6,505 nucleotides of DNA. Origin: Steroidobacteraceae bacterium (lineage in GTDB: Bacteria > Pseudomonadota > Gammaproteobacteria > Steroidobacterales > Steroidobacteraceae). The position numbers and the translations under genes are program-made. The stretch spans positions 1-6,505 of the forward strand of contig JAJTCR010000082.1 in the NCBI GenBank assembly GCA_021325695.1, read 5' to 3'. Shown here one piece after another: positions 1 to 6,244 of this stretch (position 1 is its first letter; each line of letters begins with the position of its first letter). Below the pieces are notes generated by a model. It worked only from the letters and a program-made list of their open reading frames with translations, searched no databases and had not been told where the DNA came from.

Positions 1-918
1 GGTCTCGAGCGTGGCCGTGCCGGAGGCGACGAGCACGGCATCCGCGCTGGCGAGCACCTCCTGCGCGCGCCCGTCGACCAGCGTCACGTGCAGGCCGGGT
101 GCCTGCTCCGCCAAGGCGCGCTCGAACGTGGCGCGTGCGCGCGGGTTCGCCATCGCCGCGACGAACTGCAGTTCGGGGCGCCGCGCCCCCAGCCACGCCA
201 GGGTCGCGGCGAACGGCGCGCCGAGCTTGCCGACCTCGGCGCGGCGACTGCCGGGCAGCACGGCCACGGTCGGCGTGTCCGGCGCCAGGCCGAGCGTGAG
301 CCGCGCCGGTCCACTCGGGTTTTCGAGCGGCACGCGGTCAGCGAGCGGATGGCCCACGAAGACGGCGCGCACGTGGTGCTCGTCGTAGAAGCGTTCCTCG
401 AACGGCAGCACGCAGAGCACGAGGTCGACCGACTGGCCGATCGTGCCGACGCGACCCTGGCGCCACGCCCACACCTGTGGACTGACGTACTGCACCGTCG
501 GCACGCCCTGGGCCTTGAGCTGCGCGGCCACGCGCAGGTTGAATTCGGGCGAGTCGATGCCGACGAAGACGTCGGGCTTCGCCTCGACCAGCCGGGCTAC
601 GAGCGAGCGGCGCAGTCGCAGCAGGCGGGGCAGGTGTTTCAGGATTTCCGCGAGCCCCATGACGGCGAGTTCGTCGGCGGAATGCCAGGCCTCGCAGCCT
701 GCTTCGAGCATGCGCGGCCCGGCGACGCCGAAACAGCGCGCGCCCGGTGAGCGCGCCTGCAAGGCTCGGATCAGGGCGCCCCCGAGGTTGTCGCCAGACG
801 CTTCGCCGGCGACCAACCCGATCTTCACCTCCCCCACGGACGCGCGGGAGGCGACGGGTTCCTCTCCCACCGTCGTGGGAGAGGGAGCCGAACCTCGCTC
901 CCCCTCGATGGCCGGCAT
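1..918 (-). CDS. lpxB: Lipid-A-disaccharide synthase LpxB (5' portion, cut by window edge)
   Basis: LpxB is a GT19, GT-B-fold glycosyltransferase. It joins UDP-2,3-diacylglucosamine to lipid X, giving the beta-1,6 lipid A disaccharide at the inner face of the cytoplasmic membrane. The frame is open from an ATG at 918 to the window edge: 306 codons, with roughly the last 100 residues of the family missing. Counting from that ATG, visible motifs are GEASGDNLGG (38-47), GIDSPEFN with Asp122 aligning to E. coli catalytic Asp98, SPQVWAWR (146-153), GHPL (189-192), LPGSR (221-225) and ASGTATLE (298-305). The alignment to E. coli LpxB runs without gaps from IGLVAGE to GID at an offset of 24, so the ATG gives about 24 extra N-terminal residues. 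In-frame GTG codons at 870, 837 and 828 are alternatives; 837 gives the most family-like length. The ATG overlaps the lpxA stop as TGATG, which favours coupled reinitiation. A REP-like palindrome lies inside the extension. Identity is certain; the start is not. Confidence 0.95.
   Translation of the reverse strand, partial: MPAIEGERGSAPSPTTVGEEPVASRASVGEVKIGLVAGEASGDNLGGALIRALQARSPGARCFGVAGPRMLEAGCEAWHSADELAVMGLAEILKHLPRLLRLRRSLVARLVEAKPDVFVGIDSPEFNLRVAAQLKAQGVPTVQYVSPQVWAWRQGRVGTIGQSVDLVLCVLPFEERFYDEHHVRAVFVGHPLADRVPLENPSGPARLTLGLAPDTPTVAVLPGSRRAEVGKLGAPFAATLAWLGARRPELQFVAAMANPRARATFERALAEQAPGLHVTLVDGRAQEVLASADAVLVASGTATLET
857..894. repeat. REP-like imperfect palindrome in the lpxB 5' end
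   Basis: A perfect 10-bp inverted repeat is visible. CCTCTCCCAC at 861-870 and GTGGGAGAGG at 875-884 flank a four-base loop CGTC. Outer arms GGTTC (857-861) and GAACC (890-894) extend the symmetry, with a bulge on one side; the inner and outer arms share base 861. Palindromes with CTCTCCC/GGGAGAG cores are a common type of dispersed extragenic repeat in proteobacteria, so I infer a REP-type element. It lies downstream of the lpxB ATG at 918 and upstream of the first family-conserved residues. It is in frame and would encode a proline-, threonine- and glutamate-containing stretch at about residues 9-21. There is no T-tract on either side, so it is not a typical intrinsic terminator. Only one copy occurs in this window. 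Confidence 0.65.
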
Positions 919-1697
919 CAGCGCACGAGGCTGCGCTTGGATTCGGGGATGAAGTCGACCAGCGCCTGGACTTCGGGCTGGTCCTGCGCCATGCCGCGCA
1001 ACTGCTCGACCGCATCGTCGAGACGCAGGCCCGACCGGTACAGCACGCGATACGCGTTGCGGAGGTTGCGGATCTGCTGTGGCGTGAAGCCGCGACGCTT
1101 GAGGCCCTCGGAATTGATGCTGTGGGGCTTCGCCGGTCCACCGACCGCCATCACGTACGGCGGCACGTCGCGGGTGACGGCCGCGTTGTTCGCGAGGAAC
1201 GCGTGCGCACCTACCTTGCAGAACTGGTGGATGGCCGCGAAGCCGCCCATGATGACCCAGTCGCCGAGGACCACGTGGCCGCCCAGGGTCGCGCTGTTGG
1301 CGAGCACGCACTGGCTGCCGACGAGGCAGTCGTGCGCGACGTGCGCATAGGCCATGAACAGGTTGTCACTGCCGATCGTGGTCACGCCGCGGTCCTTGGT
1401 CGTGCCGCGGTTGAGCGTGACGAACTCGCGGATCACGTTGCGGTCGCCGATCTCGAGCCGCGTCGGCTCGCCCTTGTACTTCTTGTCCTGCGGCGCGTCG
1501 CCGACGGACGCGTACGAGTGCACCACGTTATCGGCGCCGAGCCGGGTGTGGCGATGGATCATCGCGTGCGCGCCGATCCGGGTCCGCGGCCCGACTTCGA
1601 CGTCCGGGCCTACGACCGCGTACGCGCCGACTTCGACGCCTTCGCCGAGCACGGCGTCGGGCGCCACGATCGCGGTCGCGTGGATGGAGCCACTCAT
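918..1697 (-). CDS. lpxA: UDP-N-acetylglucosamine O-acyltransferase LpxA
   Basis: LpxA transfers a (3R)-hydroxyacyl chain from ACP to the 3-OH of UDP-GlcNAc, the first, reversible step of lipid A synthesis in the cytoplasm. The 259-residue product matches the family length (262 in E. coli). Residues 1 to about 185 are left-handed beta-helix hexapeptide repeats, and the rest is the helical C-terminal domain. Catalytic His122 lies in AHVAHDC and aligns to E. coli His125. Asp71 and Lys73 in QDKKYKGEPT, His141, His157 in HQFC, and Asn195/Glu197/Arg201 in the NSEGLKRRG segment also match functional positions. Asn170 occupies the acyl-chain ruler position, which is Gly173 in E. coli and Met169 in Pseudomonas aeruginosa. 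I chose the ATG at 1697 because it starts MSGSIHATAIV and has AGGGAG seven bases upstream; the frame stays open further upstream only as a shadow over fabZ. The stop overlaps the lpxB ATG. Confidence 0.97.
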   Translation of the reverse strand: MSGSIHATAIVAPDAVLGEGVEVGAYAVVGPDVEVGPRTRIGAHAMIHRHTRLGADNVVHSYASVGDAPQDKKYKGEPTRLEIGDRNVIREFVTLNRGTTKDRGVTTIGSDNLFMAYAHVAHDCLVGSQCVLANSATLGGHVVLGDWVIMGGFAAIHQFCKVGAHAFLANNAAVTRDVPPYVMAVGGPAKPHSINSEGLKRRGFTPQQIRNLRNAYRVLYRSGLRLDDAVEQLRGMAQDQPEVQALVDFIPESKRSLVR

Positions 1698-1704
1698 TTG
1701 ACCA

Positions 1705-1710
1705 CTCCCT
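1705..1710 (-). promoter_or_regulatory. Ribosome binding site of lpxA
   Basis: AGGGAG on the minus strand lies seven bases before the ATG at 1697, inside the 26-bp fabZ-lpxA spacer. It is the clearest Shine-Dalgarno sequence in the window. It fixes the lpxA start against the longer open frame that runs upstream across fabZ. Confidence 0.7.
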
Positions 1711-1723
1711 GCTGCCGCGGCGC

Positions 1724-2173
1724 TCAGCCCGGCATCACCATCATCTCGGCGGAGCAGGCTTCGTCGCCGTCCACTTCCGCCACGGTCGAAAACTTCCAGA
1801 TCGTCCGGATCCTGCGTTCCAGCGTCACCTTGAGCAGCAGCCTGTCCCCCGGCACCACCGGTCGGCGAAAGCGCGCCTTGTCGATACCCGCGAAATAGAA
1901 CTTCACGTTCTCGTCGGGGTAGATGTTCGCGGTGACGAAGCAAAGGATGCCGGCGGCCTGGGCGAGCGCCTCGAGCATCAGCACGCCGGGCATTACCGGC
2001 CGGCCCGGGAAGTGCCCCGCGAAGAACTCCTCGTTCGCGCTCACGTTCTTGAGCGCGACGAGCCGCTCGCCCGAGACACACTCGAGCACGCGATCGACGA
2101 GCAGCATCGGATACCGGTGCGGCAGCCGTCGCATGACTTCGTCGATGCCGAATCCACCCTGTGCTTCACTCAT
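1724..2173 (-). CDS. fabZ: 3-hydroxyacyl-ACP dehydratase FabZ
   Basis: FabZ is the cytoplasmic hot-dog-fold dehydratase that converts (3R)-hydroxyacyl-ACP to trans-2-enoyl-ACP in fatty acid elongation. It uses the same (3R)-hydroxyacyl-ACP pool that LpxA and LpxD draw on, which explains its place between them. The product has 149 residues, close to 151 in E. coli. The family signature PHRYPMLLVDR is at 18-28. Catalytic His54 sits in GHFPGRPVMPG, and Glu68 in LMLEALAQAAGIL is the second catalytic residue. The C-terminal strands (KFYFAGIDKARFRRPVVPGD) are typical. The ATG at 2173 gives the usual short leader before the first helix. No strong ribosome binding site is visible in the 24-bp spacer after lpxD, so coupling is likely. 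The gene appears intact. Confidence 0.97.
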   Translation of the reverse strand: MSEAQGGFGIDEVMRRLPHRYPMLLVDRVLECVSGERLVALKNVSANEEFFAGHFPGRPVMPGVLMLEALAQAAGILCFVTANIYPDENVKFYFAGIDKARFRRPVVPGDRLLLKVTLERRIRTIWKFSTVAEVDGDEACSAEMMVMPG

Positions 2174-2197
2174 GGCTTGTGCTCGTTGTGCGTGGAC

Positions 2198-3235
2198 TCA
2201 GTCCGGACCGGGTTCGTCGTTCTTGCGCCCGGCGCGCTCGAGCCGTGCGACGCGCTGCGCGAGCTCGTCGAGCTTCTGGAACCGCGCGCTGTTGCGGCGG
2301 AACCTGCGGGCCTCGTCGAACGGCAGCTGCCCGGAATAGAGGCCCGGCTTCGTGATCGAGCCGGTAACCATCGTCTTGCCGGTCAGGTAGACGTCGTCAC
2401 AAACCTCGAGGTGGCCGACGAACCCGACCATCCCGCCGATCATGCAGCGCTTGCCGATCGTGACGCTGCCCGAGATTCCAGCACAGCCCGCGATGACAGT
2501 GTGCTCCCCGATCCGGCAGTTGTGACCGATCTGCACCTGGTTGTCGATCTTGACGCCGTGCTCGATCACGGTGTCCTCGATCGCGCCACGGTCGATGGTG
2601 GTGTTCGCGCCGATCTCGACGTCGTCGCCGACCGTGACCGCGCCGAGCTGCGGCACCTTGACGTAACCGTCGGTGTCCGGCGCATGGCCGAAGCCGTCGG
2701 CGCCGATCACCACGCCCGGGTGCAGCAGGCAACGCTCGCCGATCCGCACGTGCGCACACAGCGTGACCCGGGCGGCACACCGGCTGCGGGCGCCGATCGA
2801 GACACCCTCGAACAGCACCGTTGCCGGGCCGAGATAGGCGCCCGGCCCGATCACCGAGCCGGCACCGACGTAGCAGTGCGGGCCGATCCAGGCCGTCGGG
2901 TCCACGGTCGTGCTCGGCTCCACGACGGCGGTCGGGTGACGGCCCCCGGCGAACGACGGCTCAGGGTTCAGGTGCTGCGCGATCCGCGCATAGGTGGCGT
3001 AGGGGTTGGCGGCGACGAGCGCATGGGTCTGGCAGTGGCCGAGGCTCGCGGCGTCGAGCACCACGGCGCTCGCGCGCGTGCCGGGCAGGTGCTTGCGGTA
3101 CTTGGGATTCGCGAGAAACGCGACGGCCCCCGGCACGGCGTCCTGCAGCGTGGCGACCCGGTCGACGAGCGCGTCGGGGTCGCCGTGGAGCTCACATCCG
3201 AAACGTACCGCCAGCTCGCCCAGGCTCACCGGCAT
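2198..3235 (-). CDS. lpxD: UDP-3-O-(3-hydroxyacyl)glucosamine N-acyltransferase LpxD
   Basis: LpxD adds the N-linked (3R)-hydroxyacyl chain to UDP-3-O-acylglucosamine, the third step of lipid A synthesis, as a cytoplasmic trimer. The product has 345 residues (341 in E. coli). Residues 1 to about 98 form the uridine-binding N-terminal domain, including the NPYATYARI segment at 77-85. About 100-295 are left-handed beta-helix hexapeptide repeats, and the C-terminus is a basic, coiled helix (about 305-337) ending in a polar tail. Catalytic His238 lies in VQIGHNCRIGEHT and aligns to E. coli His239. DGFGHAPD (180-187) and the NTTIDRGAIEDT stretch are also family-typical. The ATG at 3235 gives the expected MPVSLGELAVRFGCEL start. 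The 32-bp gap after skp has no clear ribosome binding site and is filled by an inverted repeat. The gene appears intact. Confidence 0.97.
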   Translation of the reverse strand: MPVSLGELAVRFGCELHGDPDALVDRVATLQDAVPGAVAFLANPKYRKHLPGTRASAVVLDAASLGHCQTHALVAANPYATYARIAQHLNPEPSFAGGRHPTAVVEPSTTVDPTAWIGPHCYVGAGSVIGPGAYLGPATVLFEGVSIGARSRCAARVTLCAHVRIGERCLLHPGVVIGADGFGHAPDTDGYVKVPQLGAVTVGDDVEIGANTTIDRGAIEDTVIEHGVKIDNQVQIGHNCRIGEHTVIAGCAGISGSVTIGKRCMIGGMVGFVGHLEVCDDVYLTGKTMVTGSITKPGLYSGQLPFDEARRFRRNSARFQKLDELAQRVARLERAGRKNDEPGPD

Positions 3236-3267
3236 GGCCGACGTCCGCGCCGTCGCTCGCGGCGGCC
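3236..3267 (-). other. Hairpin-forming inverted repeat filling the skp-lpxD spacer
   Basis: All 32 bases between the skp stop and the lpxD ATG form one imperfect inverted repeat. In the transcript direction GGCCG then CCGCG pairs with CGCGG and, after a four-base bulge ACGT, CGGCC. The loop is the eight bases AGCGACGG. This gives ten GC-rich pairs directly abutting both the TGA and the ATG. No T-run follows, so an intrinsic terminator is unlikely. A role as a translational or mRNA-processing element is an inference. Confidence 0.5.
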
Positions 3268-3801
3268 TCAGGGCTTCGCCGGTGCCGGCGCCTTGCCCTT
3301 CGCCTGCAGCGCGGACAGGACCTGCTGCGTGATGTCCACCGAAGTGCTCGCATACAGCGCGTCGGCCACCACCAGGTCGAGGCCCGCCGACTTGGCGTAG
3401 GTCTGCACTTCCTGCAGCACGGTCCGTTGCAGCTGGCCGAGCGCCTCGTTGCGGCGGACGTTCAGGTCCTCCATGAACTCGTTCTGCTTGCGCGCGAAGT
3501 CGCGCTGCGCGTCGCGCAGCGTCTTCTCCTGGTTGCGGCGTTCGGCCTCGGCCATGGTCGCGCCGTCCTTCTGCAGTTTCTCCTCGCGCGTCTTGAGGTC
3601 GCGCTCCAGCGTCTGCAGCTCGCGCTTGCGGTTGGCGAACTCGCCCTCGAGCGACTGCGAGGCCGCCTGAGCCTGCGGGGCTTCCTGCAGCAGGCGCGCC
3701 ACGTTGACGACGCCGATCTTCGCCTGCGCCTGTGCCGCCCCGAGCGGCAACGCGCTGGCGGCGATCGTCACGAGGGCGAGCATTGCGGTCTTGGTGCGCA
3801 T
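3268..3801 (-). CDS. skp: Periplasmic chaperone Skp/OmpH family
   Basis: Skp is a trimeric periplasmic chaperone that holds unfolded outer-membrane proteins after Sec export and delivers them to the BAM complex. The product is 177 residues (161 in E. coli). A Sec signal peptide is clear: basic MRTK, a hydrophobic core to about residue 21, and a likely signal peptidase I cut after AQA at residue 27. The mature protein starts KIGVVNVARLLQEAP, the usual first strand of the OmpH domain. Residues about 48-135 are heptad-rich and highly charged, forming the long coiled-coil tentacles, followed by the DLVVADALYAS strand region and an alanine/proline/lysine tail. The ATG at 3801 is chosen because it gives the signal peptide; the frame stays open upstream over bamA only as a shadow. 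GAGGT overlapping the bamA stop (3816-3812), ten bases upstream, may be its ribosome binding site. Name by family and position beside bamA. Confidence 0.93.
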   Translation of the reverse strand: MRTKTAMLALVTIAASALPLGAAQAQAKIGVVNVARLLQEAPQAQAASQSLEGEFANRKRELQTLERDLKTREEKLQKDGATMAEAERRNQEKTLRDAQRDFARKQNEFMEDLNVRRNEALGQLQRTVLQEVQTYAKSAGLDLVVADALYASTSVDITQQVLSALQAKGKAPAPAKP

Positions 3802-3814
3802 GTAACGGGATACC

Positions 3815-6226
3815 TCAGAAAGCCTGGCCAATGGAGAACTGGAACCCTTCGGTCTCGTCCTTGTATTCCACGTCGTTGCCCTTGAACTCGTTGAGGGGCA
3901 CCGCGTAGCTGAAGCGGAACACGCCGAGCGGCGCCATCCATTGGACAGCGATGCCGGTCGAATAACGCAGTTTATCAAACGAAAAGTCGTATTCCACCGG
4001 GGTGACGCCGTCCTTGCCGACGAACTGGACGTCGTCGGTGGAGAAGACGTTGCCCACGTCGACGAACGCGCTGAAGCGCGCGCTGTTGCGCCACTTCGCG
4101 GGCATCGGCAGCAACAGCTCGAGCTGGTTCGTGAACTTGAGGTTGCCGCCGTACGGGTTGCCGAAGGAGTCCTTGGGACCGAGGCGGCTCTCGCGATAAC
4201 CGCGGACCGATTCCGGGCCGCCCGCGAAGAAGCGTCGGTACGGCGGCAGCGACGTCGTGTCGCCCATCGAGTCGCCGTAGCTCAGCTCGGAGTTGAGCAT
4301 GAACGTGAACCACTTGCCGAGCGGGATGAACTGCAGGTAGTCGTAATTGGTGGCGAAGTACTCGACGTCGCTGCCCGGGATCGTGGAATTGATGCTGAAC
4401 CGGTGACGCGCGCCGCGGTCGGCGAAGATCGCGCGATTGCGCGAGTCGAACGACCAGCCGCCCGACAGCTCGAACGTGTCGAAGCGGGTGCCGTAGTACG
4501 TGAGCGTGATCGGCGGGACGCCGATCGAGCTCGTCTCGGTGTAGGTGTCGCCGTTGTTCTGCACCCAGAAGAGCGCCTCGTCCGCGCTCGAGTTCGGGTC
4601 GGTGAACAGGTCGGAGCGCTGCGCCGCCAGCCCGACCCGCAGCGTCTGGAATTCCGAGATCGGCCAGCCGTAGTCGACGCCGAGCGTGCCCGTCTCGGTC
4701 TCGAAATCCGACGACGACGTCGTGTACTGGTCGAGCCGGCGGTACGTGGCCGACAACGTGCGCGAGATGCCGTCGATCGTCCTGTAGGGGTCGGTGTGCG
4801 AGAGGCTGAAGACCTTGCTGTACTGGCCCGCGTTGATCTCGGCCGCCACGCGGTTGCCGGTGCCCATGAAGTTGCTGTGCACGAAGCTGCCGTTCAGCAG
4901 GATCGACTGCGACTCGGAATAACCGATGCCGCCGCTGAACTGTCCCGGCAGGCCTTCCTTGACGTTGTAGTTGACGTCGACGAGGTCGGGCGTGCCCGGC
5001 ACCGGGTTGGTCTCGACCTCGACTTCCTCGATGAACGGCAGGCGCTGCAGGCGCTGCTTGGAGCGCTCGACCGCGGCGTTCGAGAGGTAGCCGCCCTCCA
5101 TCTGCCGCATCTCGCGGCGGAGCACGTCGTCGTTGATGCCGGTGCTGCCGCTGAACGTGATGTTGCGCACGTACGCGCGATTGCCCGGGTCGACGAGGAA
5201 CGTGAGCTCGATTTCCTTCGTCTCCTTGTTCTCCTTCGGCACCGGGTCGATCTTCGCGAACGCGTAGCCGTCCTGGCCGAGCCGGAGCTGCATCAGCTCG
5301 GTCGTCGTCGTGATCTGCTTGCGCGAGAAGATGTCCCCGCGACGCACGGCGAGCAGCGCGCGCAACTGTGCCTCGGGCACGACGAGGTTGCCCGCGATCT
5401 TGACGTCGGAGACGCGGTAGACGTCGCCTTCGCGCACGTTGAGCGTGATGAAGATGTCGTCCTTGTCGGGCGCGATCGCGACCTGCGTCGACTCGACGTC
5501 CATGTTCGCGTAACCGCGGTCGAGGTAGTGCGAGCGCAGCTTCTCGATGTCGCCGGAGAGTTCCTCGCGCGAGTACCGGTCGTCCTGGCGGTACCACGAG
5601 AGCCAGTTCGGAGTGCGGAGCTTGAATTCCTCGAGCAGTTCCTCGTCGCTGAACGCTTCGTTGCCGACGACGTTGATCTGGCGGATCTTCGAGCGCTTGC
5701 CCTCGACGATGTCGACCGCGATCTTGACGCGGTTGCCCGGCACCTCCTCGACCTTCGTGTCCACCTTCACGGCGTACTTGCCGCGCGAGTAGTACTGGTC
5801 GGTCAGGTAGCGCGTGACCTCGTCGAGCGTGGACTGGTTGAAGGTCTTGCCCCGCGCGAGCCCCACGTTGCGCAGCGACTTCTCGAGGTCCTCGGTCTTG
5901 ATGTCCTTGTTGCCGGCGATCGTGAAGCTTTCGATCGACGGCCGTTCGAGCACGGCGATCACGAGCGTGCCGCCGTCGCGGCGCAGCTCGACGTCGCGGA
6001 AAAAGCCGGTCGCGTAGAGCGCGCGCAGCGCCTCGTCGATGCGGCGCGGGTCGAGGCGGTCGCCGATGTTGACGGGCAGGTAGTTGTAGACCGTGCCCTC
6101 GGTGATGCGCTGCAGGCCTTCGATCCGGATGTCGCCGACCGTGAATTCGGGCCCGGCGTCGGACTGGGCGAGAACCGCCGGGACGGCGAGGAGGGCCGGC
6201 AGGACGGCCGCGTACTTCAATCGCAT
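3815..6226 (-). CDS. bamA: Outer-membrane protein assembly factor BamA
   Basis: BamA is the Omp85-family core of the BAM complex, which folds and inserts beta-barrel proteins into the outer membrane. The product has 803 residues (810 in E. coli). A signal peptide spans residues 1-20 (MRLKYAAVLPALLAVPAVLA) with mature QSDAGPEF. Five POTRA domains follow at about 27-95, 96-176, 179-268, 271-348 and 352-424. The C-terminal 16-strand barrel begins near 430. The Omp85 loop-6 signature VRGY is at 674-677 (VRGF in E. coli). The C-terminus GFQFSIGQAF ends in phenylalanine, as expected for a barrel beta-signal. The ATG at 6226 gives the signal peptide directly. It is preceded by an A-rich spacer with no Shine-Dalgarno sequence, 18 bases after the rseP stop. 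skp follows 13 bases after the stop. I see no frameshift or truncation. Confidence 0.98.
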   Translation of the reverse strand: MRLKYAAVLPALLAVPAVLAQSDAGPEFTVGDIRIEGLQRITEGTVYNYLPVNIGDRLDPRRIDEALRALYATGFFRDVELRRDGGTLVIAVLERPSIESFTIAGNKDIKTEDLEKSLRNVGLARGKTFNQSTLDEVTRYLTDQYYSRGKYAVKVDTKVEEVPGNRVKIAVDIVEGKRSKIRQINVVGNEAFSDEELLEEFKLRTPNWLSWYRQDDRYSREELSGDIEKLRSHYLDRGYANMDVESTQVAIAPDKDDIFITLNVREGDVYRVSDVKIAGNLVVPEAQLRALLAVRRGDIFSRKQITTTTELMQLRLGQDGYAFAKIDPVPKENKETKEIELTFLVDPGNRAYVRNITFSGSTGINDDVLRREMRQMEGGYLSNAAVERSKQRLQRLPFIEEVEVETNPVPGTPDLVDVNYNVKEGLPGQFSGGIGYSESQSILLNGSFVHSNFMGTGNRVAAEINAGQYSKVFSLSHTDPYRTIDGISRTLSATYRRLDQYTTSSSDFETETGTLGVDYGWPISEFQTLRVGLAAQRSDLFTDPNSSADEALFWVQNNGDTYTETSSIGVPPITLTYYGTRFDTFELSGGWSFDSRNRAIFADRGARHRFSINSTIPGSDVEYFATNYDYLQFIPLGKWFTFMLNSELSYGDSMGDTTSLPPYRRFFAGGPESVRGYRESRLGPKDSFGNPYGGNLKFTNQLELLLPMPAKWRNSARFSAFVDVGNVFSTDDVQFVGKDGVTPVEYDFSFDKLRYSTGIAVQWMAPLGVFRFSYAVPLNEFKGNDVEYKDETEGFQFSIGQAF

Positions 6227-6244
6227 TTTTTGTTTACGCAGAGC
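6227..6244 (-). promoter_or_regulatory. A-rich spacer before bamA without Shine-Dalgarno
   Basis: The 18 bases between the rseP stop and the bamA ATG contain no GGAG- or GAGG-type motif. The spacer ends in the A-rich run AAACAAAAA directly before the ATG, in otherwise GC-rich DNA. I infer initiation through coupling to rseP, or through an unstructured A-rich leader that ribosomal protein S1 could bind. Confidence 0.35.

Noticed and set aside
162..175. A perfect 14-bp palindrome CGAACTGCAGTTCG inside lpxB
   Set aside because: It lies wholly within conserved coding sequence (Pro-Glu-Leu-Gln-Phe-Val) far from any promoter, and no second copy is seen. It is probably chance.
747..1898. A 383-codon plus-strand open frame opposite lpxB, lpxA and fabZ
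   Set aside because: It is antisense to three confidently identified genes. It has a biased Arg/Ala/Val/Asp composition and no recognisable domain. It is explained by GC-rich third positions removing stop codons.
2012..3400. A 462-codon plus-strand open frame opposite fabZ, lpxD and skp, with a repetitive look
   Set aside because: Its quasi-periodic Asp/Val/Arg pattern is the mirror of the LpxD hexapeptide repeats, and it covers the complement of intact genes. It has no independent support.
2821..3885. A 354-codon plus-strand open frame opposite lpxD and skp
   Set aside because: It is antisense to two intact genes and has low-complexity Arg/Ser/Leu composition. Its leucine-rich part mirrors the Skp coiled coil.
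3975..5597. A 540-codon minus-strand open frame inside bamA in another phase
   Set aside because: It is an out-of-phase shadow of BamA, very rich in Arg, Ala, Gly and Pro, with no domain or start signal.
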